Positions 24,261-36,930 of a stretch of 64,000 nt of DNA are shown one piece after another. The DNA comes from Pholis gunnellus. Its lineage: Eukaryota; Chordata; Actinopteri; Perciformes; Pholidae. Within the stretch, counting starts at the first letter, position 1, and each line of letters opens with the position of its first letter. The notes under the pieces were generated by a model. That model was given only the letters and a program-made list of their open reading frames with translations, did no database searches and was not told the origin of the DNA. The stretch spans positions 740,176 through 804,175 of the forward strand of contig OU342804.1 of assembly GCA_910591455.2 (NCBI GenBank). Direction: 5' to 3'. The translations under genes were made by a program, and so were the position numbers.

Positions 24261-24773
24261 GTGAGAGCCGCGCTGGTGTTTATTACATCGTGCACATCTC
24301 CACGCTGAGCCTGCGGAGGCTCCGGTGTTTGTGAAGCCGCAGTGAGAGAGCAGCTCACATCATTCATTATGAATCCATAATAACACAATTATCTGTACAT
24401 GCATTGCTCCAGCCTCAGACGTCATATGACAGTGAACTTAATATATGTTATACTTTCACTAAGTTTGCGTCCACCTGTTTGTACTTTATGCATATTATAA
24501 ATGTGTCCAAACAACAAACACGTGGATAAAAGACAACGACAGACTCTGACTTAGTGAACTTTAATGTTCTTTACATAATTGATATCTATAACGTTTGACC
24601 CAGAATGAGTGGATGAATCCATGATGCTCGTCTCCTCGTGATGTGAACATGAAGCTGAGTTCATGGAGGCTGAGGTTCCTCATGTTCTAGATCATCTGGA
24701 GGAAAGAAGGAGTCCATGGAGCTCATGTTCTACATGTTTGAGCTCTGACTGGAGCTTTTAATCATATTTATAG

Positions 24774-24847
24774 CTATATATATATATATATACACATATA
24801 TATATATATATGATATATACATATATATATAATTATATATGTATATC
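24774..24847. repeat. (TA)n microsatellite
   Basis: Alternating TATATA/CATATA with short breaks, self-complementary. Confidence 0.9.
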
Positions 24848-25131
24848 ATGGCCATGGAGTTGATGAAGCGATCTTCATGAGATCCTTCTCACTCCTCTGA
24901 TCTTCTTGGTTGGATTATTTGATGGACAGAGAAACATAAACAGCTGTTTGATATTTGATGAATTGTTATTTTTTAAATAAATGACAAACTTCTTTCTTTG
25001 GTTCCAACTTCTCAAACGAGACGGTTTTGCTGTTTTTGGTTCTGAAGACGTCATCTCTGGATGTTGTGACGAACATTTACTCACCGTGTTTTAAACTCGT
25101 TCACGTCACAACTAATCTAAGCTCACACAAT

Positions 25132-25133
<2 letters not shown>

Positions 25134-25216
<83 letters not shown>
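25134..25216. repeat. (CA)n microsatellite
   Basis: About 41 uninterrupted CA dinucleotides. Confidence 0.97.
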
Positions 25217-25219
<3 letters not shown>

Positions 25220-25949
25220 GATAAAAGCAACAATATACCACATAACCTTATGACGCAGGAGCTGAGTAAGTCTCCTCCCTCCTCTCTCCTGATTGGTCTT
25301 TGCTGTTCATGCTCGTCATATTATTGCACATGGAATAAATAGATTTATTGTTGCATTATTTGTTTGTCTAACAGGAGCAGATAATCGTTATATAAAGGAA
25401 TGTAACAGATCTGTTGAACCACTTCCTGTTAACTCCAGAGCACAAAGCCCTGAGTTCAGTCTGAAGGTGTTTTTTGTCTCTTTGCCAAGAAGAAGCTCAG
25501 AGAAGCTAATGTGTTCAGTCAACCACATGTAGACGTGCTTATTCTACATTATTCTGCACGTTTTAATACACATAAAGGGAACCATGACCGTGCAGCTTAC
25601 ATATTCTCACAAACCACCAAATCCAAATATTCTGTGGCTCAAAATATTGAAATAATATCAACTCTGATTATTAAAAAGACAAACAATCGAAAGGGATTTC
25701 GCATTGCTTTACACAGGTATGTAAGTGACGGGTTGTTATTGCACAGACCTGTGATCAGCTGTAGGGCTGAAACTAACCTGCTGACCCACATTCCTGCTGC
25801 CTGCAGCACCTGAACTCATCAAACGGAAATATTACAGAGACTCTGTGGACGCACTGATCCTGGATCCCAAAATATCATGTTTTATTTCATACACGCTAAT
25901 GCCGGCAAAGAAACGTGAACCCTCCGGTGCAGAGCTCATTAAAGTGAGC
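25217..25949. other. Intergenic sequence, no gene recognised
   Basis: Short frames only; the 100-codon frame at 25511-25813 has no recognised family or splice context. Confidence 0.55.
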
Positions 25950-27448
25950 GAGGGTTTGCTTTAGCATCGTGAGGGTTTGCTTTAGCATCGTGAGGGTTTG
26001 CTTCAGCATCGTGAGGGTTTGCTTTAGCATCGTGAGGGTTTGCTTCAGCATCGTGAGGGTTTGCTTTAGCATCGTGAGGGTTTGCTTTAGCATCGTGAAG
26101 GTTTGCTTTAGCATCGTGAAGGTTTGCTTTAGCATCGTGAAGGTTTGCTTCAGCATCGTGAGGGTTTGCTTCAGCATCGTGAGGGTTTGCTTTAGCATCG
26201 TGAGGGTTTGCTTTAGCATCGTGAGGGTTTGCTTTAGCATCGTGAGGGTTTGCTTCAGCATCGTGAGGGTTTGCTTTAGCATCGTGAAGGTTTGCTTTAG
26301 CATCGTGAAGGTTTGCTTCAGCATCGTGAAGGTTTGCTTCAGCATCGTGAGGGTTTGCTTCAGCATCGTGAAGGTTTGCTTCAGCATCGTGAAGGTTTGC
26401 TTTAGCATCGTGAGGGTTTGCTTTAGCATCGTGAAGGTTTGCTTCAGCATCGTGAGGGTTTGCTTTAGCATCGTGAGGGTTTGCTTTAGCATCGTGAGGG
26501 TTTGCTTCAGCATCGTGAGGGTTTGCTTCAGCATCGTGAGGGTTTGCTTCAGCATCGTGAAGGTTTGCTTCAGCATCGTGAGGGTTTGCTTTAGCATCGT
26601 GAAGGTTTGCTTCAGCATCGTGAAGGTTTGCTTCAGCATCGTGAGGGTTTGCTTTAGCATCGTGAGGGTTTGCTTCAGCATCGTGAGGGTTTGCTTCAGC
26701 ATCGTGAAGGTTTGCTTCAGCATCGTGAAGGTTTGCTTCAGCATCGTGAGGGTTTGCTTTAGCATCGTGAGGGTTTGCTTCAGCATCGTGAGGGTTTGCT
26801 TCAGCATCGTGAAGGTTTGCTTCAGCATCGTGAAGGTTTGCTTTAGCATCGTGAGGGTTTGCTTCAGCATCGTGAAGGTTTGCTTCAGCATCGTGAGGGT
26901 TTGCTTTAGCATCGTGAAGGTTTGCTTTAGCATCGTGAGGGTTTGCTTCAGCATCGTGAGGGTTTGCTTTAGCATCGTGAGGGTTTGCTTCAGCATCGTG
27001 AGGGTTTGCTTCAGCATCGTGAAGGTTTGCTTCAGCATCGTGAAGGTTTGCTTTAGCATCGTGAGGGTTTGCTTTAGCATCGTGAAGGTTTGCTTCAGCA
27101 TCGTGAGGGTTTGCTTTAGCATCGTGAGGGTTTGCTTTAGCATCGTGAGGGTTTGCTTCAGCATCGTGAGGGTTTGCTTCAGCATCGTGAAGGTTTGCTT
27201 CAGCATCGTGAAGGTTTGCTTTAGCATCGTGAGGGTTTGCTTTAGCATCGTGAAGGTTTGCTTCAGCATCGTGAGGGTTTGCTTCAGCATCGTGAAGGTT
27301 TGCTTCAGCATCGTGAGGGTTTGCTTTAGCATCGTGAAGGTTTGCTTTAGCATCGTGAGGGTTTGCTTTAGCATCGTGAAGGTTTGCTTCAGCATCGTGA
27401 AGGTTTGCTTCAGCATCGTGAGGGTTTGCTTTAGCATCGTGAAGGTTT
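25950..27448. repeat. 21-bp minisatellite with two binary variant sites, about 71 copies
   Basis: The unit is GTGARGGTTTGCTTYAGCAT plus C. Copies differ almost only at R (G/A) and Y (T/C). Length never changes, so three reading frames stay open for about 1.5 kb. The encoded heptapeptides (VCFSIVR/K on +, MLKQTLT/MLKQTFT and HDAEANP/HDAKANL on -) follow passively. Confidence 0.98.
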
Positions 27449-27841
27449 AGTCTGTACACGAGAACCGGACTCTGGATCTTCCTTCTTATATCTATCAGCA
27501 TCTTGTTGTGCTGTATTCATCCCGTAAGGGTTCTCAGCATGTGACCCGACCCTGTAGGGAGCAGTGGCCCATGACAGGCGCCCGGGGTTTCACAACCGCT
27601 ACCGCTGTGCTAGCTGCTGCCGGTTACAAGCTAACAAACAGCGTAAACAAACAGAAGACGCTGGCTACACTTAGCATTCCGATACGTCTGCTGGTCCTCT
27701 GAGTCAAACGTGTGGCTGAAACAAAGCTGTGGTATTTGCATATTTGAATATTCAAAGCTCAAGAATTTCTTAATGAGGAAGAATTACTCGAAGCGCTTCT
27801 CGCCCCATTTGAAAAACGTTTAATGTAGGAAATCAGTAATA

Positions 27842-27955
27842 AAGTGTGACAGACCACGCCCATTTCTGTGTTACTGCTACACAGTGATTGACAGGTCTCT
27901 CTACGTCACTCCTCCTCAGTCCATATATGGTCACTTCCTGTTCACTGGTTGATAA
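27842..27955 (-). repeat. Dispersed repeat fragment, inverse copy
   Basis: The reverse complement contains CCAGTGAACAGGAAGTGACC and GGACTGAGGAGGAGTGACGT, matching 31490-31545 and 17866-17905. Confidence 0.75.
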
Positions 27956-29140
27956 AAGTCAAGAAGGGTCAGAATGACCTCACTTTCTAAAACAGCCCTA
28001 AATAAAACAGATGTACCACCACCGTACAAAAAACATTTAACATTAAATGTCCACACTTTTAAAAATGACCCCAAACACAACATGTTCACTTTTTAAAAGA
28101 TGTCGTGACTTTCACCATAAAATTACTCACTTTTAAAAAATATTTACACATTTTCCAAAAACTTTCCAAATGCAAAAAACTTTCAAACATTTAAAAAATG
28201 TCCCAGAAGTGACACTTCACTTTCTAAAATACTTTCACTGTCTAGAAGTGAAGTTTGTAAACTCATGTTGGTCCTCACAAAGATAGAAGAACACACACAG
28301 AGTTCATCGTCTGCTGTCGTTCTTCTATTTGTTCTCCGCAGTGTTTCTGTCCTCAGTTCTGATGTCTGTTTGATTTCTTCTTCTCTCGTCTTTCTTCTTC
28401 TCCTCCTCTGGGATGAGACGTGTGTCTCAGCCCCCCCCCCCCCCAGGGTTCCTCTGTCTCGCCCACACATCACGTCTCTTCTGTCTTCTTCCCGTTTTGT
28501 TTTCGGATCATTACAAACAATAACTCTGAACCTTTATCTTCTCCTCTCAGCGTCTCAGTCTGGAGGACGCCTCGTCTCGTCGGGTTTCTCTGGATAATGA
28601 CGGTTCTGTCACAGCTGCTCTTTCTGTTATTATGTCGGTGGACTTCCTGTCATGTTGTCAGGTTAAAGACCTGGACCCGATCCAAACCTCCAGACCCACA
28701 GACTGTGAGAAGCACTCCCGCAAAGTCCGTGAGGCTTTAGTTCTGTTTATCAAAGTCCGTGGGGTCTGTGGAGTCAACAATCTAGAAAATCTTTCATCTT
28801 CGAGCTAAAAACTAAACTGTTTTATTTTTAGTTCCAACTAAAACGACTCTTTGTATCTTTCATAACTTTGAGGAAATGTCCTTCAAAGTGTTCCTCACCG
28901 TAGTGCCGGTACCACAAGTCTTTATTTCACATGTAAAGGTTCTATTGACGTCTTCTGTTTATCTGTCCTCATATTTGATGATGTCATTGCCCTAAAAATG
29001 TGGAAAACATTTTTATTTCTTTACTACACAATAAGTCTTATTAGAGTTGCTAGACTACGGCAACAAATAATAAGTTGACATTTTGTAATTTTAGGCTGCC
29101 TTCAAACATCTGGCCGGGGACAGCAGAAGAAAATGAGCCT
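27956..29140. other. Intergenic or intronic sequence, weak exon-like pieces
   Basis: Two pieces have acceptors and short open frames: 28551-28601 (RLSLEDASSRRVSLDND) and 28662 onward (VKDLDPIQTSRPTDCEKHSR). Neither belongs to a family I know. A poly-C run lies at 28431-28444. Confidence 0.35.
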
Positions 29141-29980
29141 CTCTGGCTAACTCTGGCTCGCTCTGGCTATCTCTGGTTAACTCTGGCTAACTCTGGCTAA
29201 CTCTGGCTCACTCTGGCGCACTCTGGTTAACTCTGGCTAACTTTGGCTCACTCTGGTTAACTCTGGCTAACTCTGGCTAACTCTGGCTCACTCTGGCTAA
29301 CTCTGGCTCACTCTGGTTAACTCTGGCTAACTCTGGCTAACTCTGGCTCACTCTGGCTAACTCTGGCTCACTCTGGTTAACTCTGGCTAACTCTGGCTAA
29401 CTCTGGCTCACTCTGGCTCACTCTGGTTAACTCTGGCTCACTCTGGCTAACTCTGGCTCACTCTGGCTCACTCTGGTTAACTCTGGCTCACTCTGGCTAA
29501 CTCTGGCTAACTCTGGCTCACTCTGGCTAACTCTGGCTCACTCTGGTTAACTCTGGCTCACTCTGGCTAACTCTGGCTCACTCTGGTTAACTCTGGCTCA
29601 CTCTGGCTATCTCTGGCTCACTCTGGTTAACTCTGGCTATCTCTGGCTAACTCTGGCTATCTCTGGCTCACTCTGGCTATCTCTGGCTATCTCTGGCTAA
29701 CTCTGGCTCACTCTGGTTAACTCTGGCTATCTCTGGCTCACTCTGGCTAACTCTGGCTCACTCTGGCTATCTCTGGCTAACTCTGGCTCACTCTGGTTAA
29801 CTCTGGCTATCTCTGGCTCACTCTGGCTAACTCTGGCTCACTCTGGCTCACTCTGGCTCACTCTGGCTAACTCTGGCTCACTCTGGTTAACTCTGGTTAA
29901 CTCTGGTTAACTCTGGCTCACTCTGGCTCACTCTGGTTAACTCTGGCTCACTCTGGTTAACTCTGGCTATCTCTGGCTAA
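29141..29980. repeat. 10-bp minisatellite, 84 copies in exact register
   Basis: CTCTGGCTAA, CTCTGGCTCA, CTCTGGTTAA and CTCTGGCTAT alternate. I read 84 consecutive decamers with no length change; a few have single substitutions such as CTTTGG or CGCA. Confidence 0.98.
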
Positions 29981-30821
29981 TATATATCGACTAATGTGTG
30001 TTCGAGAGAGAAGGTGGAACGCGATGTTTCTATGAATGATAATCTGAATATCAACGTGATGAATTCAGATTTAAACTACTGAGCTGAGGCTGATGGTCGG
30101 TAGTTCTATTTGGTCATAAACCAAAGTTAAAGTCCTTCTGCTGCCGTCCCTCATATTTAAAGACACGAAGAAGGTGTTCAGTATTATAGCAGAATTCATA
30201 TTAACGCTGAATTATTTCAGGTTATTTACCAAACATCTCGCTCCTCGCAGGTTTACTTTGTTCATTAGTTCATCAGTGTAAAAGTTAGAATTCCCAATTC
30301 AATAATCAATAGTTTAGGAGCTTGATCTTATTCTCCAACACTTAAAACCACCAGAATAAAGCAGTTATATTCACACACTTTTTGTTTTGTGAATTCACTT
30401 TTTCCCTTTTTTAATATTTAAATTAAATTCTTGCAGGAATCCAAACTCCCGTCGTACTTTCAGCTTTTGCTCCTGAGTTGATCTTCAGCATTTTTAAGAT
30501 TTGTCTGGTTGCCTCCTGCTGTCCTCGCTTCCTTCCTTCCTCTTCGTCCTCTTCGTCCTCCCTCCCTTCCTGACTGCAGATATCAGTTAGCAGGTAAAGT
30601 GTCAACACCACAGCCACTCACATGTGTTTAACGATGGAATCCAGACCTGTAATCACAGCCATCGGTTGGTTGGTTGATCTACAGGTGTGTGAGTGTGTTC
30701 TCACACAGAGGAGCTGCTGAACTGTAGCTGTCTCTTTAAGAACCTCTGGCTGACTCCGGTTTCACAGTAAATCTGAGGAATCTGTCACAGTCTATGTTTC
30801 CTCCTCCGTTTGTGCAGTCGG

Positions 30822-30873
<52 letters not shown>

Positions 30874-31482
30874 TTTATAATGCATTCCTGACTGATTTTC
30901 CCATCGGTTCATACACTCGTGACACCACGATGCTCCCGATCACATCAGACCTTCTGAGTATCTGTCGAGCTTTGATCTTCAACATCTGAGGTGTTCCTCT
31001 GTAGGTGACAGCGTTTATACTCGTCTCATTAATAACTGCTACATTTCTCAAAATATTGATCAGGATTTTTTGATTGAATGTTGAAAAATGCTCCGATCAT
31101 AGAAACCTCTGCTGCATATCAAATCAAGCGCTTCCTAAACTAACAGCCAGCCACCCAGGAGGGGGGGGGGGGGGGGGTATCCAGAAGTTTTGGCTTCTCT
31201 TTTCAGGGAGCTGTCATGTCACCATGTTGCAGTAGAGTAATGACCTGTAGATTAAAATACACTGAATTCAGGTGAAGAACAACCTGAAGCACAACATGGA
31301 CGTGAAAGCAACGCTTCCTTTATCTAACAGCGCAACATCAATATTTTGTCCCTAAAATCAATGAATAATTGTGATAAATAGTCATAATCTCAATATTGAT
31401 CAAAATAATCGTGATTATCATTTTCGACATAATCGTGTAGTCCTAATTAACGTCATCGGGATAGCATTTGGTTCATATATTG
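29981..31482. other. Intergenic sequence with microsatellites
   Basis: A (CA)n tract at 30823-30870 and a poly-G run at 31160-31177. A Glu/Arg-rich frame at 30423-30617 (-) is not supported as a gene. Confidence 0.6.
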
Positions 31483-31800
31483 CTTTTTATCAACCAGTGA
31501 ACAGGAAGTGACCATATCTGGACTGAGGAGGGGTGATGTAGCCCCGCCCCTAAAGCATCCCCTGCTTTATGGTCTGTGTGACTCTAAATGGACCATCATG
31601 TACTAAATGAACATCATGCTGTATTGAAGAAGACTTGAAACTAGAGATTGAGACCATAAACTCATGTTTACAATGTTTACTGAGGTAATAAATCAAGAGA
31701 GAAGTAGAGTCATTTTCTCATAGACTTCTATACAACCAGAGGAGTCGCCCCCTGGTGGACATTAGAGAGAATGCAGCTTTATCACAAACAAGTAGTTTAA
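31483..31800 (+). mobile_element. Dispersed repeat, longest copy in the window
   Basis: Shares AGTGAACAGGAAGTGACCAT with 17861 and 27842, then continues through GACTTGAAACTAGAGATTGA, TTTTCTCATAGACTTCTATA and GGAGTCGCCCCCTGGTGG. From memory this wording is common in percomorph genomes and fits a SINE or MITE; no end structure was found. Confidence 0.5.
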
Positions 31801-32564
31801 GTGTTGGAATATGACGAGGTTATGAGTAACTCCTGCTGTGTGACTAGAGACGTGAAGCAGCTGAGGAGAAGCTACGTGAACATCATTCACAGCTTCAGAT
31901 ATCATCAGAGTTCAGCCTGTAATGATGAAATGATGAGGTCGTCCGTCTGCGTGACGGACGACTGACAGCTGAGATCAGAAACGCAGACTGCTGAAACCTT
32001 CCGTTATCTTCCTGCTGCACGTTTTCAAACACGTTCATTAAGATCTTTAAAGCATTGCACTCCTCCGCTGATCATAAAAGTGTCAAATTCATCTTTTAAA
32101 ATATCGAACACATTTTTATCTCCGGATGTTTCCTGAACCTACAGAAGCAGCGCAGACCAGATCCACTCCGTCTGGTCTTACCTTTCACAATAAAAGCCCG
32201 AGACATAAACCCTGAACCTGTTCACAGAGGTATTCGGTATTCGATCCTCTGGCTGTGAGAATCTTTTCAAACCATTGTTCAATTGCTTCGTGCGGTTTCT
32301 TCGTCACGCCCCGTGTGACTGAAGGCCTTCAGCTGCATTCACACCAAACGTGAAGTAATGGTTGTGTTTCTGTTTCTCACGCAGGATAACGTGAGTTTAT
32401 TCCAGGAGGAGGAGGAGCCTCCCATCACACCAAGAACAACTCACCAATGACTTCTAACTAACGCCGTCATGTCTGAGTTCATGACGTGATTCAAGCTGCA
32501 CTCACTGAGTCTATAGTCACACTTTGTATGTAATCGCAGTTCATTGCATCAGTTATTCTCATTG

Positions 32565-32606
<42 letters not shown>

Positions 32607-33632
32607 CCCTGCAGGATTACAGTGAACCGTCATTTAACTGCTGAATCCTGATCAACCTCTTTCTGCACGCTGCAGTCACGTCAGCCGCTCCCTTTGATGT
32701 CGGCGTGTTTTTTCCAGCGTTGGTGGAGGTGGAGTTGATTTGCATACGAAGCTATTCTTGCCTCCTCTTTGTTCTTGCACAGAGTGTGAAGAGAGCAATT
32801 GTCTTCATCAGTCACAAGTGTTTATCCGGTCGGTTCGGAGTTAAACTCTTGTGTGGGATTAGTGCCGAAGACGCCGGCGTTGTTCCGTGGTGTCGCTGCA
32901 GTGACGTGGAGCAGCGTGTTAGCTCGCGCTATCGGCTCAGGCTGCTCTCCATGCAGATGTTTGATGAAGAAGAAATGTCTTAAAGTCATACTACAGGAGA
33001 CCGAGTTCCCACCATAACACCACCGCGGCTCCGTACTTCTGTACCCGAAGACAACGCGTTGCCTCACACACACAATCAACACAATACGCCAACGTTTTGA
33101 ATCGTTCTTCTCGCTAGTTTTGCTTCTCTGTGGTGGTTTTGTGTCTCTTTGTGACTTCCCAACAACACAGAGTAGCAGTAGCTTCAAACAGAAGCTCTTG
33201 CCCCGGGGCCACATAACCTTTGGGAACCCTGTAGACCTGTAGACCTGTAGACCAGTAGACCAGTAGACCAGTTCAGTGGTCCATCCATGGCCCAACTCAA
33301 CAGATGCGGGGCATCAGAAACGGTACCACGCTGCTCGTTTTGATCTTGAGTATAAGTGGAGTGACAGTTCCAGCTTCTTCAGAGCCGTCAGTCCACCAAT
33401 CACTGCTCTGAGTTAAGAGACGGCGAGCTGTGATTGGCTGGAGCCAAAACGTGTAGCGTCAGCAAGTCACGGAGAGATTATTTGTTCATAGAAATGAGTC
33501 TCAGGTGTGACGACGTTAAACGGTTCTGTGCATTTAGCTTTGGCTAACGTTACGCCGACCGGTCACGTCTGAGCGTCTCTGTGGATGTGTAGCAGCATTA
33601 ACGCCTCAGTAAAGACCCACTGTTAGAACCCT

Positions 33633-33672
<40 letters not shown>

Positions 33673-33833
33673 GGGGGGGGGGGGGTCCCTGAGGACTCAG
33701 AGTCCCTGAATATCTGAAACCAAAAGAAAAATGAAAGAAGTTCTTCTGCGTCTGATTATTTTTCTCTCTGTGAATCCACCAGGGAGACACGCATGATGCA
33801 GAGATGTTTGTTTTGCTATCTGAGATGAAAAAA

Positions 33834-33872
<39 letters not shown>

Positions 33873-33971
33873 CTACAGAAAGAAGACCAGCGTGTCCTTC
33901 AGTTTATCATCATGAAAATAAAGGAGCAGCGTGTTCAAGGTGACAGACTATCGTGTGTGTTAACTGCCTGT

Positions 33972-34011
<40 letters not shown>

Positions 34012-35025
34012 ACACAGGCTGATTTAGATTATTTTAGGATCAGGTCATTGACGACGCCTACAGTTAATGAACAAGCAGACTTATTTCTCTGAATTTAACC
34101 CAAACTGATTGCATGTAAACTGGAGGTTGACCGTTTTTTAACAGGAGGATGAAATAACGACAGTTTGGAGAAGGAAACAGCCGATTGCCGTCATTAAACA
34201 GATAGTTCCATCAGAGTTGCGCTAATCTAATAATTATAACTGTTCATAACGAGCTGACCAGAGACAACATGCTTCCATCAGAGCAGCAATCTTCAATAAT
34301 TCATAATTCCAAAGAACAAAACAACCTTCTAACGCTCACAGTTTACAGACAAAGCTGCCGATTATAAAGTAATCATCAAATCTCACGTTGATGGTGTAGC
34401 GGAGCCTCCGTACAAACAGCCGGACGATGCACAGCTCAAATAAACCTGAAGAAGAAGTGAACCTACGTCAGCACGCTGTAGAACCAGACTTCACAGTCTG
34501 AAGGCTTCGTGTTGGACCTGCTGTCTCAGTGAACAACGCTGAATGTAGATCAGACCTGAAATGTTCTTTTACCGGCAGAGAAGATGATCCTGCTTCTAAA
34601 GATGAAGGAGTAACTCAGGCCTCGTCTCATCTCGTTCTGGACTGTAGAGACTTCCAAACACTGACAGCCAGCAGCCCTTTGAAATGCAAAACCAAAGCAG
34701 GCAGCGGAGATCAAAGCAGGTGTTTCCTGTCAGCCGGATCTGATCTGGTGTCAGTCTACGGCTCCTGAACCAGCCGTGAGGCCTCGGCACGCCTCCCGAC
34801 GTCGTCACACTCGGAGAGGCTCGCCGTCAGCGGGAGAACATCTGGGTTCCTGTGCACAACGGTCCATCTCTGGGTTCTCTGTCTGCCATGAACTCTGTTA
34901 ATACCGTTACATTTAGTTTCACAAAGGGTTGTCTGGTCCAACTCACCAACATGCTGCAGTTACCTTATTCATTATTCACTCATTTGACTTTGAAAGATAT
35001 TAAAAACTAAACCGTTGTAAATAAA
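31801..35025. other. Intergenic sequence with GT/CA microsatellites, no gene recognised
   Basis: (GT)n at 32569-32603, 33634-33670 (running into poly-G to 33686) and 33837-33870; (CA)n at 33977-34004. A 10-bp repeat GTAGACC(T/A)GT lies at 33231-33271. Confidence 0.65.
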
Positions 35026-35304
35026 GCAGCACCACTAACGGCTAACAGGAGGAGAGCTAGTAATGTTAGCAGCACCGCTAACGGCTAACAGGAGGAGAGC
35101 TAGTAATGTTAGCAGCACCACTAACGGCTAACAGGAGGAGAGCTAGTAACGTTAGCAGCACCGCTAACGACTAACAGGAGGAGAGCTAGTAACGTTAGCA
35201 GCACCGCTAACGACTAACAGGAGGAGAGCTAGTAACGTTAGCAGCACCGCTAACGGCTAACAGGAGGAGAGCTAGTAATGTTAGCAGCACCGCTAACGGC
35301 TAAC
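35026..35304. repeat. 43-bp minisatellite, six and a half copies
   Basis: The unit contains GCAGCACCGCTAACGGCTAA, CAGGAGGAGAG and CTAGTAA(C/T)GTTA. Copies differ at three or four sites. Confidence 0.95.
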
Positions 35305-35650
35305 CACTTCAGTTACATCATGATGCCTTCAGGCTCAAAAATGTAGTTTTGGTGATAAACTTGAATAAATCCAGTAGTTTGAAGGAGATGTTTACACATG
35401 AATATAAAATAGATATTAAAGATGAGTTATGAGCTGTTTAACTTCTAACACGAGCTCTAAACACATTATTATTATCAGTAAAGATAATAATGATGAGATG
35501 TTTTATGAAGAGGAAAACACTATAAATTACTATAACAAAGTAAAAAGACAACATTTATTGTTTTCGGTGGTTTACGGACTTGACTTTTAGGACGGTGAGA
35601 TAATAAATACTGTGGATGCTTGTAGAGCAGCAGAGAGATCTGTCTCTGTT
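35284..35650 (+). repeat. Duplicated segment, copy 1
   Basis: Matches 46990-47490 in the same order and strand: CATCATGATGCCTTCAGGCT, ATGTAGTTTTGGTGAT, TTGAATAAATCCAGTAGTTT, GAGCTGTTT, CTTCTAACACGAGCT, TAACAAAGTA and TTGTAGAGCAGC. It follows the 43-bp array directly. Confidence 0.85.
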
Positions 35651-36533
35651 GATTATTAGTATTAGAGGCAACACAACTCAAATGTAAAAGTCACGTTTGC
35701 TCCTTTATTTCTTTTGTGCTGATCGGATGCGTTGCTGCTCTACGGCGGTTGTTCTGGAGCTCTTTGCTACGTCGTTCCCAAAGTGTTCAGAGTCCTGCAG
35801 TGAGGGCGAGTCAGTGAACGCCACACGGCGTGGCCCCTGCTTCTCTGAGCTTCAGGCCAAAACAGCAGAGATCTCTTTGATCTGACTCTGCTGTGTCTCA
35901 GCCAATCAGGAGCCCGATAGCTGCCGGCTTTGACCAATCACTGTCTCCTGCAGAGAGAGAGAAGAATGATGGGAGACAGTACCAGCTGAATAACGAGGTG
36001 ACGGAATATCAGTCCGTAGGGCTGTTTGAGACATCTTTGTCTTCTTCTTCTTCTGATCCACTGTGAAAGGTAATCAGACTGCAGGTAACAAGTGGACCCA
36101 GTACGTTTCCTGTGAACACTGACTTTTATTTTGAAAAGACAACAACTGTAGTGAGCGGACCTGAGACGTCGTAGAGCGCCGCCGAGTGGAAAACAGGAAG
36201 TGACACGATAAGCGATGCGTCTTTAACAATCCAATCAGACCTCCACTGAAACCTCATCGGTTTACATCTCAAAACCATTTCCTTCAAGTCCAACGTCTCA
36301 TTTCTTTAGAAGAATAAATGCTTTTTTTTATCGGCACTTTGGAAAAAAGTTTCCTTCTCGCCGAGTCCTCGCCGGTGACTTTGCTTCGCTCGCCTTGATC
36401 ACCGCTCGACTTTCACAAAGCGAAGAGGCGGCGGCCATCTTTTTCTCAGAAAGTGGGACGATGATGTTCAGGCAGCCGGTGATGGATGAGAAAGATTCTC
36501 CCATCTTTTATATTGGTATTCTTAGACTGACCC

Positions 36534-36579
<46 letters not shown>

Positions 36580-36930
36580 TCGTTGTATAATCGTCTGGTG
36601 GAGGTTGCCGTGTCTTTGGGCTCTGAGTCGGGATGGATCCTCTTCTCGTCTCCTGTAACTTTGAGCAAAGTTAAACCAAAGTTGAGGTGAGAGTGACGTC
36701 TCTCTTCTTCTCTGTTCTTCGCCCTCAGGAGCTTCCTTTCTGTTTCCCACGTGAGGTATTTAGGAGAGAGGAGAGGAGAGGAGAGAGGAGATGATTGAGA
36801 GCACAAAGTGAAAACAACCCGAGGACGGCGGGAGCTGTCGTCCTCGGGTGACAGATGTATTCTGTATTTAGCGAGTAATACGCTAATAAACGAAGTCTTG
36901 AAGGCCTCATCTCTTTCCTTTGACAGTTTG
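35651..36930. other. Intergenic sequence, no gene recognised
   Basis: Contains a (CA)n tract at 36534-36576. Short frames only. Confidence 0.6.

Noticed and set aside
25896..27501. Three overlapping frames of 493-520 codons
   Set aside because: The 21-bp repeat length is a multiple of three and the unit lacks stops in these frames, so open frames are automatic. No unique flanking coding sequence.
28546..28800. Two exon-like pieces that might continue the orphan first exon at 24104
   Set aside because: The first hits a stop in the phase required by the 24260 donor, and neither resembles a known protein.
30423..30617. 64-codon Glu/Arg-rich frame that looks like a small secreted peptide
   Set aside because: It has no ATG at its start (begins at GTG), no splice support and a low-complexity GGAA-rich core.
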